A stretch of DNA of 64,000 bases, from NCBI GenBank assembly GCA_035550975.1, contig DASZOC010000076.1, positions 48,383 to 112,382 on the forward strand, read 5' to 3'. The position numbers and the translations under genes are program-made. The notes under the pieces are model-generated. The model did no database searches. It had not been told where the DNA came from and saw only the letters and a program-made list of their open reading frames with translations. Below, piece by piece: positions 36,020 to 43,623 of this stretch; position 1 is the stretch's first letter; every line of letters begins with the position of its first letter. This stretch comes from DASZOC01 sp035550975. Its GTDB lineage: Bacteria > Actinomycetota > CADDZG01 > WHSQ01.

Positions 36020-37194
36020 AGGAAACGCCTCATGTGGATGTTGAGCAACAAGCCCACTGCGATGTAGTTCGTTATCAAACTGGATCCTCCGTAAGAGATG
36101 AATGGAAGCGGGATGCCCGTGATGGGCATGATGCCCATGGTCATCCCGACGTTGACGAATATCTGGAACGCCCACAGCCCAACGATGCCGGACGCGAGAA
36201 GCGTCCCGAACAGATCCCGCGACATGACGGCGATCCGCAACGCTCTCCATAACAGGAACACGAACATCGCCAGCAACGTTGCAGAGCCGAGGAACCCGAG
36301 TTGCTCACCGACCGCCGTGAAGATGAAGTCGGTGTGCTGTTCGGGCACGTAGTCGAGCGACGTCTGCGTGTTCTCGCCCCCGAGGCCCTTCCCGCGCATG
36401 CCGCCGGAGCCGATGGCGATCTTCGACTGCGTCAGGTTGTAACCGACCGAGCGAACGTCCGGATCCGGGTCGAGGAACGACGTCAGGCGTTGGAGCTGAT
36501 AGTCCTTGAGCAGGCCCATCTGCAGCACGACGACGATCCCGACGAAGCCGCACAGCCCGAGGAACAGGAAGTGGCGGATCTTCGCACCTCCCGACAGGAG
36601 CAGCGCCCCGAGCAGCGCCACGAACACCATCATGCTGCCGAGATCCGGCTGGACGTAGATCAAGCCGCTGGGGATCGCCACCAACACCACGCATGCGGCC
36701 ACGTCGCGAGCGCGTACGTCTCCCTTCCTGAGCGCGAGGTATGCGGCGAGCGCGACGATCACGCCCACCTTCGCGAACTCCGACGGTTGCACCTCCATCG
36801 GGCCCAGGTCGATCCACCGGGTGGCGCCCGACCGCAGCGTGCCGAGCGGAGTGAGCACGAGGATCAACGCGCCGACAGTTGCTCCGTACACGACCGATGC
36901 GAACCCGGCGAAGAACCGGTAGTCGACGAAGCTCACGCCGATCAACACGATCGCGCCTACGAGCAGGAACATCGCCTGCCGTGAGAAGAATGCGTTCGGA
37001 TCCAGGCCGGCGGCGGACTGGTTGCTGGCAGTTGCCGACTGCACCATCACCACGCCGTAGATCGACAGCAACAACGTCACGACCAGTAATGTCGGGTCGA
37101 GATGCCGGATCGGCGCGCGGCGGGCCATGCGCGCGCTGATCGGCTCGCCGCCTATGCGGTCGACGGCCTCGCCGAAGATCCCCTCCATCGCCAT
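36016..37194 (-). CDS. rodA: SEDS peptidoglycan glycosyltransferase RodA
   Basis: 392 residues from ATG 37194 with about ten transmembrane helices. Family marks are RWIDLGPMEVQPSEFAKVGVIVALA, the periplasmic QTSLDYVPEQHTDFIFTAVGEQLGF and the C-terminal GIPLPFISYGGSSLITNY. RodA polymerises lipid II in the elongasome with its partner PBP2, encoded immediately upstream (start and stop share one base, TGATG). An N-terminal cytoplasmic stretch of about 30 residues precedes the first helix. Confidence 0.97.
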   Translation of the reverse strand: MAMEGIFGEAVDRIGGEPISARMARRAPIRHLDPTLLVVTLLLSIYGVVMVQSATASNQSAAGLDPNAFFSRQAMFLLVGAIVLIGVSFVDYRFFAGFASVVYGATVGALILVLTPLGTLRSGATRWIDLGPMEVQPSEFAKVGVIVALAAYLALRKGDVRARDVAACVVLVAIPSGLIYVQPDLGSMMVFVALLGALLLSGGAKIRHFLFLGLCGFVGIVVVLQMGLLKDYQLQRLTSFLDPDPDVRSVGYNLTQSKIAIGSGGMRGKGLGGENTQTSLDYVPEQHTDFIFTAVGEQLGFLGSATLLAMFVFLLWRALRIAVMSRDLFGTLLASGIVGLWAFQIFVNVGMTMGIMPITGIPLPFISYGGSSLITNYIAVGLLLNIHMRRFL

Positions 37195-39194
37195 CAGCCG
37201 GATGCGTCCACGCCGAGCCGAACGTCGGTCTTGTTGTCGACGCCGAAGATCCCTTCCCAGACCTGCCGCGCGATCGGCGCGGCGCTGGTCCCCCCGTGCC
37301 CGGCTTCCTGGACCAACACCGCGACCACATAGCGCGGCTGTCCGACGGGGCCATAAGAGATGAACCAGGCATCGTTCTTGTCCGTCGCCTCGTCGAGCTG
37401 CGCGGTCCCGGTCTTGCCGGCGATCGGGAAGCGATCGAGCGGGAAGCCGGAGAACGCGGACACTGCCGTTCCCTGCGATCCCGTGACCACCGCCTGCAGA
37501 CCTTGCCTGATCGCCGCGATCTCGGCGTCCTCGAGGGGAAGCTCGGTGACGACGTTGCGCTTGAAGGTACGGATCGACGCACTCGCCCCGTCGTCGAGTG
37601 GTGTCGTGAGCTCCCATCCGAGGCGCGGCCTCATCACGTGGCCGCCGTTCGCGATCGCGCCGTAGGTGACCGCCATCTGCAGCGGGGTGACGATCATGTC
37701 GCCCTGCCCGGTCGACATGTTCACGGTGTAGCCGGGAAGCCAGCCGAGATCGCATCCAGCGCTCTCGATCCCTTCGCAGTAGTCCTCCAGCCACGCGAGA
37801 TCCGGCACCACACCATCTGCCTCGTACCGCACGTCCAACCCGGTCTCGTGGCCCAGCCCTGCCCGCCGCGCGTACTTCTGGAACCGCTCACTACCGTCGC
37901 CGTTGGAGGCGCCGAACGCATCCTCCATCCGCCAACCGAGCTCGTAATAGAACGTGTTGCAGGAGTGCTCCAACGACTCGGGGAATCCGATGTATCCCCT
38001 GTACGCGGACGTCCAGTTGTGGAACGTGACACTTCCCGAGCCGCCTTGCGGCGGATACACCGCGGCCCCCGCGCATTCGAAGCGCGAGTACGTCTCGGCG
38101 ATGCCGGTGGCGAGCGCCGCTCCCGCGGTGACGACCTTGAAGGTCGAGCCCGGCGGTCGCGTGATCTGGACCGCTCGGTTCAACAACGCGTCGTCGTCGG
38201 GATCGTCCGGCGTTCTCGCTCCGAGAAACGCGTATTCCTTGTTCGTAAGGCCGTCGGCGAGGATCGAAGGGTCGTAGTCGGGGTAGCTCGCCATCGCGAT
38301 CACGGCGCCATCGGTTGGGTCCATCACGACGACCGCGCCCGCGGGGGCCGCGTAATCCGCGCCCCGGGCCGCTCGCAGACCCGCGAGCAAGGCTTTCTCC
38401 GTGACCTTCTGGATCCCGAGGTCGAGCGACAGGACCAGGTCCAGACCGGGATCTTCGACCTGCTGGATCTCGGTGGTGACGACGTCGCTCGACGAGTTGA
38501 CGATGACCTTTTCGATCTGCGGCTTCCCGCGCAGGAACCGGTCGTAGTAGTACTCGACACCTTCCTTGCCGACCAGGTCTCCCGGTCCGTACGAGGGCCG
38601 GGCACCCTTGAAGTGGTCTTGTTTGAGCTCGTCGGGAGAGATCTCTCCGACGTACCCAAGGACGTGTGCTGCGGTGTCTCTGTGCGGGTAGTGGCGGACC
38701 GGTAGCAGCTCGGTCGCTACCCCGGGGAAACGCTCTTGATGGATCGAGAGATAAGTAGCGTCGTTCTCACTGATGTCGTTCGCGACGGCCACCGGCTTGT
38801 AGGGCGAAACCGTCACATCGTCCAGCCGCCGGCGCAGATCGCGGACCGGTACGTCCAGCACCTTCGACAACCGCCTCAGAACGACACGCCGTTCCCGCGG
38901 CTCGTCGACGATCTGCTTGTTGATGGTCGCCGACAGCGAGAAGCGGTTGCGAACGAGCACCTTGCCGTGCCGATCGAGGATGCGCCCCCGCGACGGCTCC
39001 GAGTAGACGTAGCGAACCCGGTTCTCCTGCGCGAGCTCTTCGTATTCCTCGGACGCGAGGACCTGGAGGAACCACAGCCGGGAGAACAGCGCGACGAACG
39101 CAACGATCACGAGGATGCCGAGTACGCCGATGCGCAACTTCATGCGGTCGATCCCCGCGGACGCGTGCGGTGGCTGGCCGTAGTTGCTCACCAT
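37194..39194 (-). CDS. mrdA: Penicillin-binding protein 2 (class B transpeptidase of the elongasome)
   Basis: 666 residues. A single N-terminal transmembrane helix (IGVLGILVIVAFVALFSRLWF, about 22-42), the pedestal/dimerisation domain, and the transpeptidase domain with active-site STFK at about 350 (RPPGSTFKVV), SCN at about 411 (EHSCNTFYYE) and KTG at about 593 (IAGKTGTAQ). All three penicilloyl-transferase motifs are intact. It cross-links glycan made by RodA during side-wall growth. It overlaps mreD by 7 bases and rodA by 1. Confidence 0.97.
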   Translation of the reverse strand: MVSNYGQPPHASAGIDRMKLRIGVLGILVIVAFVALFSRLWFLQVLASEEYEELAQENRVRYVYSEPSRGRILDRHGKVLVRNRFSLSATINKQIVDEPRERRVVLRRLSKVLDVPVRDLRRRLDDVTVSPYKPVAVANDISENDATYLSIHQERFPGVATELLPVRHYPHRDTAAHVLGYVGEISPDELKQDHFKGARPSYGPGDLVGKEGVEYYYDRFLRGKPQIEKVIVNSSSDVVTTEIQQVEDPGLDLVLSLDLGIQKVTEKALLAGLRAARGADYAAPAGAVVVMDPTDGAVIAMASYPDYDPSILADGLTNKEYAFLGARTPDDPDDDALLNRAVQITRPPGSTFKVVTAGAALATGIAETYSRFECAGAAVYPPQGGSGSVTFHNWTSAYRGYIGFPESLEHSCNTFYYELGWRMEDAFGASNGDGSERFQKYARRAGLGHETGLDVRYEADGVVPDLAWLEDYCEGIESAGCDLGWLPGYTVNMSTGQGDMIVTPLQMAVTYGAIANGGHVMRPRLGWELTTPLDDGASASIRTFKRNVVTELPLEDAEIAAIRQGLQAVVTGSQGTAVSAFSGFPLDRFPIAGKTGTAQLDEATDKNDAWFISYGPVGQPRYVVAVLVQEAGHGGTSAAPIARQVWEGIFGVDNKTDVRLGVDASG

Positions 39195-39754
39195 CTATAG
39201 ACCCTCTCGGGACGGAAGCGGTCGGCCACCTTCCTCACCAACGGGAACACCAACGGCGTCAGAAGAGTGTTGTACAGAACGACCAACCCGATCACCTTCG
39301 TCGTGAAGACAACGCCGACCCATTCTTGGCCCATGAGGATCGCAAGCGTCGCATAGGAGCCCTCGACCACGGCACTGGCCGCCGCCACTGTGACGACCGG
39401 CGTCCAGACCGATTCGGCAGGGCTCAGCTCACGCAGCAGACCCACTGAATAACCGACCAGCGTGTAGACCAACGCGTAGAGCCCGACGATCGACCCGGCC
39501 GGGAGCTGGAGGTCCTGGAGCAGCCCGGCGAAGAACCCGGCCACCAGGCCGACGCGTTCACCATCCGTGAACGCGAGGCACATGACTACGACCAGCACCA
39601 CCTGCGGGATGACGCCTAGGATCGTGGCGTAGGAGAGCACCGTCGACTGCAATGCGAGCGCCACGATGAGGAGCCCCGCGATCGCCGACGCGCGCGGCAC
39701 ACCCAGGTCGCCGAGCAACGACGATGGCCTCGGCTCCTTCGCAGTGACGTTCAT
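39188..39754 (-). CDS. mreD: Rod shape-determining protein MreD
   Basis: 188 residues with about five or six hydrophobic helices, e.g. ASAIAGLLIVALALQSTVL and VGLVAGFFAGLLQDLQLPAG. The short length, membrane topology and FAGLLQDL segment are typical for MreD. It links MreC to the PBP2-RodA enzymes. The gene overlaps mreC by 4 bases and mrdA by 7. Confidence 0.92.
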   Translation of the reverse strand: MNVTAKEPRPSSLLGDLGVPRASAIAGLLIVALALQSTVLSYATILGVIPQVVLVVVMCLAFTDGERVGLVAGFFAGLLQDLQLPAGSIVGLYALVYTLVGYSVGLLRELSPAESVWTPVVTVAAASAVVEGSYATLAILMGQEWVGVVFTTKVIGLVVLYNTLLTPLVFPLVRKVADRFRPERVYRW

Positions 39755-40611
39755 CGGGTCGCCTCGTCGTCGCCGGCAACACGTGAACCCGTATCGAGCA
39801 GTATCCGGACGTAGTCGAGCGCCGTGAAGTCCACGAACGGGTCGACGACGATGGTCTGATCCGGTCTCCGGACGTCCCCGACGACCTCATCCACGAGGCC
39901 GATCGGGATCCCCGGGGGAAAGACCCCGGCGTCGTAGCCGGATGTGACGACGAGATCGCCCTCGGCGATGTCGGAGTCGGACGCGATCAGCTCGAGAGAC
40001 AGTCCCTCGGCTTCGCCGTTGCCCTGGATCTTCCCGGTATCCCTGCGACCCTCGACCCTTGCCCCCGCAGCCGCCTTCGGGTCGATCAACAAGAGCACGA
40101 CGGACTCGTGCTTGCCGACGCTGAGGATCTTGCCAACGAGCCCCTCGGCATTGACGACGGCCATGTTCTTGCGGATGCCGTCGTCACTGCCCTTGTCGAG
40201 CAATCGTGCCCACCTGTAGTTCGACGGCGCGTACCCGATGACCGACGCGTTCACCGTCTCCATCGCCGTCCACGGTTCGTCCAGCTCGAGTAGCTCGAGA
40301 GCAGACGTGAACTGATCCTCTTGCGCTTCCGCCTGCTGGACCTCTTCGCGCATCGCATCGATCTCGTCCTTCAGACGTGCGTTCTCGCTGCGCAGCCGTC
40401 CCATCTCGCCGACCGAGGCGAAGAAGTTCCCCACGGGACGAAACACGCTCGTCAACCCCCGTTGGATCGGGGCCACGACGGCTATGGACACGTCCTTGGC
40501 ACGTTGGAGGGGTCCCCCGTCTCCCTGGCGGAAATCCAGGGTGATGACGACTATGGACAACGATATGAACACGAGCAGCAGCACGCGCCCGCGCCCGTTG
40601 CGGCGATACAT
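39751..40611 (-). CDS. mreC: Rod shape-determining protein MreC
   Basis: 286 residues: one N-terminal transmembrane helix (VLLLVFISLSIVVITLDF, about 9-26), a coiled coil (about 66-105; EMGRLRSENARLKDEIDAMREEVQQAEAQ begins there) and the double beta-barrel domain (about 120-270; GYAPSNYRWARLLDKGSDDGI, GLVGKILSVGKHESVVLLLIDPKAA). MreC scaffolds and activates PBP2-RodA. A 175-base gap with structured repeats separates it from mreB. Confidence 0.96.
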   Translation of the reverse strand: MYRRNGRGRVLLLVFISLSIVVITLDFRQGDGGPLQRAKDVSIAVVAPIQRGLTSVFRPVGNFFASVGEMGRLRSENARLKDEIDAMREEVQQAEAQEDQFTSALELLELDEPWTAMETVNASVIGYAPSNYRWARLLDKGSDDGIRKNMAVVNAEGLVGKILSVGKHESVVLLLIDPKAAAGARVEGRRDTGKIQGNGEAEGLSLELIASDSDIAEGDLVVTSGYDAGVFPPGIPIGLVDEVVGDVRRPDQTIVVDPFVDFTALDYVRILLDTGSRVAGDDEATR

Positions 40612-40715
40612 GCGATATCTACAACCTTCTGTACAGCGAGACTTGGGGGCGCGAAGCGCCCTGCGCCCTCAGGATAGCCCACCCCCCGCTTGCTGTGCGG
40701 CCGGTTCACCGCCAG

Positions 40716-40742
40716 TGCGGTCAGGCCGAAGGCCTTACCGCA
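40716..40742 (-). repeat. Structured palindromic repeat, copy 2 (mreB-mreC spacer)
   Basis: Minus-strand hairpin with outer arms TGCGGT and ACCGCA, an A opposite G mismatch, inner stem AGGCC/GGCCT and loop TTC. The outer arms and the mismatch are the same as in the neighbouring hairpin at 40751-40785 while the inner stem and loop differ. No T-run follows, so it is not a classical intrinsic terminator. Confidence 0.75.
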
Positions 40743-40750
40743 TCCAGCGG

Positions 40751-40785
40751 AATGCGGTCAGCGCGCCTTTTGCGCTTACCGCATT
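40751..40785 (-). repeat. Structured palindromic repeat, copy 1 (just after the mreB stop)
   Basis: Minus-strand hairpin with outer arms AATGCGGT and ACCGCATT, the same A opposite G mismatch as copy 2, inner stem AGCGC/GCGCT and a 7-base loop. It begins 2 bases after the mreB stop codon. One of its arms (40752-40758) can also pair with the arm of copy 2 at 40737-40743, so the two structures are partly mutually exclusive. A weaker third unit (TGCGG at 40696, ACCGC at 40708) may be present further on. Confidence 0.78.
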
Positions 40786-40786
40786 C

Positions 40787-41818
40787 CTAGTGCCGGGTGG
40801 AGCTGATCAGGACCCGCTTGAGCGCTTCGAACTCCTCGAGGCACTTGCCGGAACCGATAGCAACCGAGAACAGCGGGTCTTCGGCGATATGGATCGCCAT
40901 CCCCGTCTCGTGTTTCAGGCGCTCGTCGAGCCCCTTGAGGAGCGACCCGCCGCCGGCCAGGACGATGCCCTTGTCCATGATGTCGGCCGCGAGCTCGGGG
41001 GGCGTCTTGTCGAGCGTGTTCTTGACCGCGTCGACGATCGCATTCACCGGCTCTTCGATCGCGCGCCGGATCTCTTCGGCGGCGACGACGATCGTCTTCG
41101 GGAGACCCGTCACGAGGTCGCGCCCACGGATCTCGGCCGATTGCTCGTCCGGCATCGGGAACGCTGACGCGATCGCCATCTTGATCTCTTCCGCGGTGCG
41201 TTCACCGAGCATCAACGAGTATTCCTTCTTGATGTAGTTGATGATCGACTCGTCCATCTCGTCTCCGCCGATGCGGATCGACTGGCTCGTCACGATCCCT
41301 CCGAGCGACACGACCGCAACCTCGGTCGTACCGCCCCCGATGTCGACCACCATGTTCCCGGTGGGTTCGTGGACCGGGAGGCCGGCGCCGATCGCTGCCG
41401 CCATGGGCTCTTCGATGATGTAGGCGCTCCGAGCCCCCGCAGAGATCGTCGCTTCCTCGACCGCCCGCTGCTCCACGCCCGTGATACCCGAGGGGACACA
41501 GACGACGACACGAGGTTTGGCGAGGAACGACCGTCTGTGCACCTTCTGTATGAAATAGCGAAGCATTTTCTCGGTGACGTCGAAGTCGGCGATCACTCCG
41601 TCTTTGAGCGGCCGGATCGCGACGATGTGAGCCGGCGTGCGGCCGATCATGCGCTTCGCTTCGGCCCCCACCGCGAGGATCGCGCCGGTCTTCGTGTTGA
41701 TCGCGACGACCGACGGTTCGTTGAGGACTATCCCACGTCCGCGTACGTAGACGAGCGTGTTCGCGGTTCCGAGGTCGACCGCCATGTCGCGGCCGATGAA
41801 AGAGAAGAAGTTGTCCAT
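40787..41818 (-). CDS. mreB: Rod shape-determining protein MreB (bacterial actin)
   Basis: 343 residues, full length. Actin-fold nucleotide motifs: MAVDLGTANTLVYVRGRGI (phosphate 1), NMVVDIGGGTTEVAVVSLGGI (phosphate 2) and GIVLAGGGSLLKGLDERL (adenosine). MreB filaments guide side-wall synthesis. It leads the mreB-mreC-mreD-mrdA-rodA series; hairpins after its stop may tune expression of the downstream genes relative to the abundant MreB. Confidence 0.98.
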   Translation of the reverse strand: MDNFFSFIGRDMAVDLGTANTLVYVRGRGIVLNEPSVVAINTKTGAILAVGAEAKRMIGRTPAHIVAIRPLKDGVIADFDVTEKMLRYFIQKVHRRSFLAKPRVVVCVPSGITGVEQRAVEEATISAGARSAYIIEEPMAAAIGAGLPVHEPTGNMVVDIGGGTTEVAVVSLGGIVTSQSIRIGGDEMDESIINYIKKEYSLMLGERTAEEIKMAIASAFPMPDEQSAEIRGRDLVTGLPKTIVVAAEEIRRAIEEPVNAIVDAVKNTLDKTPPELAADIMDKGIVLAGGGSLLKGLDERLKHETGMAIHIAEDPLFSVAIGSGKCLEEFEALKRVLISSTRH

Positions 41819-41868
41819 CCGGTGACGCTCCTAAGGTGCCTTTTTCGTGAGTTCGTGGAGCAGTGAGG

Positions 41869-42276
41869 TTAACCGAAGAACAAACCGATCTCTCTGGTTG
41901 CCGACTCCGGCGAGTCCGATCCGTGCACGACGTTGTTCGACAGACTCTCCGCGAGGTCCGCGCGGATCGTCCCGGGCGCGGCATCAGCAGGATCCGTCGC
42001 GCCCATCAGCTCGCGCATGCCCGCGACGACGTCATCGCCCGCCACCACCATGGCGACGACGCGATCCGACGTGATGAACTCCGTCAGCTCGCCGAAGAAC
42101 GGCTTGTCCTTGTGCTCGGCATAGTGACGCTCCGCGAGGGGCCGGTCGATCGTGAACATCTTCATCTGTTCGATCTCGTAACCCGCTTCCTCGATCCGCT
42201 TGATCACCTCGCCTACCAAGCGCCTGCGTACCCCGTCCGGTTTCACCATGATGAACGTCTGCTGCTTGTCGGTCAC
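41869..42276 (-). CDS. ndk: Nucleoside diphosphate kinase
   Basis: 135 residues. The active-site histidine is in LSNNVVHGSDSPESA, and the starting strand TFIMVKPDGVRR is the family signature. It transfers phosphate from ATP to other NDPs through the phospho-His. It lies between folC and mreB in the usual actinobacterial order, with 43 and 50-base spacers. Confidence 0.98.
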   Translation of the reverse strand: MTDKQQTFIMVKPDGVRRRLVGEVIKRIEEAGYEIEQMKMFTIDRPLAERHYAEHKDKPFFGELTEFITSDRVVAMVVAGDDVVAGMRELMGATDPADAAPGTIRADLAESLSNNVVHGSDSPESATREIGLFFG

Positions 42277-42319
42277 CGATACCTCTTTCCTGGTGGTCGT
42301 GGATGCCGTGGATGTCTCG

Positions 42320-43621
42320 TCACGGCGACGCTAGCAGGAGGTCGCGCGCCTCACCCACGACGTAATGCGACCCCGTCACGCAGATCAGATCGTTCTCGCC
42401 CACGAGGTCCATCGCGACATCGAGCGCATCGTCGACGTCACCGGCGATCTCGGCCCCCAGACCGAGGTCGACCGACACCTTGGCGATATCGTCCGGTGGC
42501 ACCGAACGCGCGCTACGCGCCTCGGTCGCGACAATCGTTGCGTCCGTCCGTGCGATCTCTGCAAGCATGCCTCTGTGGTCTTTGTCTTGCAACGCACCGA
42601 ACACGTAGATAACGCGCTCGAACGCGAACGCCTCGATCAGCGCGGTCACCATCATCGACATTCCATCGGGGTTGTGCGCGACGTCGAGGACCACCGGTGC
42701 TGGCGTCCGATCCGTCACGATCGTCTCCATCCGGCCGGAGGCGGTGGTCCGGGCCAGGCCTTCGAGCACGACGTCGTGAGAGAGCTTTCGCGCCGGGATG
42801 AACCTCGTGACCGCCTCCAGCGCCGTAGCGGCATTGACCGCTTGGTGCGCGCCGTGCAGGGGCAGGAAGAGCCCCTCGTAGGTACCGCCGGAGCTGATCA
42901 GCGACAGGTACCGGCCCCCGATCGCGATGCGATCCTCCAGCACCTCGAAGTCGCGCCCCAGCGCGGCCACCGAGGCGGCCCCCTCCGATGCGAACACCTC
43001 GAGGATCTTCGGATCCCGCTCCGCGGTGACGAGGGTAGACCCCTGCTTGACGATGCCGACCTTCTCCTTGGCTATGGAGACCCGATCAGGACCCAGCTGC
43101 GCCGTGTGGTCGAGGCCGATGTTCGTGATGACGGGGATCGACGAGGTCAACACGTTCGTCGCATCCCACCGGCCCCCGAGGCCGACCTCGACGACGACGG
43201 CGTCGACGGGAGCCTCCGCCGCCCACAGGTAGAACATCGCCGTCAGTAGCTCGAAGTACGAGATGGATTCGCCCAACCGCGCCTCCACCGCGTCCACGTA
43301 AGGCTTCACGTGGTCGAAGAGCTCGGCGAAGCCTTCTTCGTCAATCGGAGTCCCGTCTCGAGCGAGCCGTTCGCGGACCGAGCTGAGGTGGGGCGACGTG
43401 TACGTGGCAACGGACAGACCCGCCGCCGCGAGGATGCCCGTGGCGATGCGGGCGGTCGAGGACTTCCCGTTCGTACCGGTTATGTGGATCGCGGGGATCG
43501 CGCGTTCGGGATTGTCCAACAGGTCGCACAGCGCTTCGATCCGGTGCGTCGACGGTGCGAGCTTCTTCATCGCGTCGACGCCGAGCGCGTCGAGGTAGGC
43601 GGTCGCCTCCGCGTAACCCAT
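42320..43621 (-). CDS. folC: Bifunctional dihydrofolate synthase/folylpolyglutamate synthase
   Basis: 433 residues from ATG 43621, two bases after the valS stop. The Mur-ligase-like ATP site is ITGTNGKSSTARIATGIL at about 43-60, followed by TYTSPHLSSVRERL and VVEVGLGGRWDATNV; the C-terminal domain has VVLDVAHNPDGMSMMV. It adds glutamate to dihydropteroate and to folates. A longer frame to 43957 would overlap valS by over 300 bases and is rejected. Confidence 0.96.
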   Translation of the reverse strand: MGYAEATAYLDALGVDAMKKLAPSTHRIEALCDLLDNPERAIPAIHITGTNGKSSTARIATGILAAAGLSVATYTSPHLSSVRERLARDGTPIDEEGFAELFDHVKPYVDAVEARLGESISYFELLTAMFYLWAAEAPVDAVVVEVGLGGRWDATNVLTSSIPVITNIGLDHTAQLGPDRVSIAKEKVGIVKQGSTLVTAERDPKILEVFASEGAASVAALGRDFEVLEDRIAIGGRYLSLISSGGTYEGLFLPLHGAHQAVNAATALEAVTRFIPARKLSHDVVLEGLARTTASGRMETIVTDRTPAPVVLDVAHNPDGMSMMVTALIEAFAFERVIYVFGALQDKDHRGMLAEIARTDATIVATEARSARSVPPDDIAKVSVDLGLGAEIAGDVDDALDVAMDLVGENDLICVTGSHYVVGEARDLLLASP

Positions 43622-43623
43622 CG

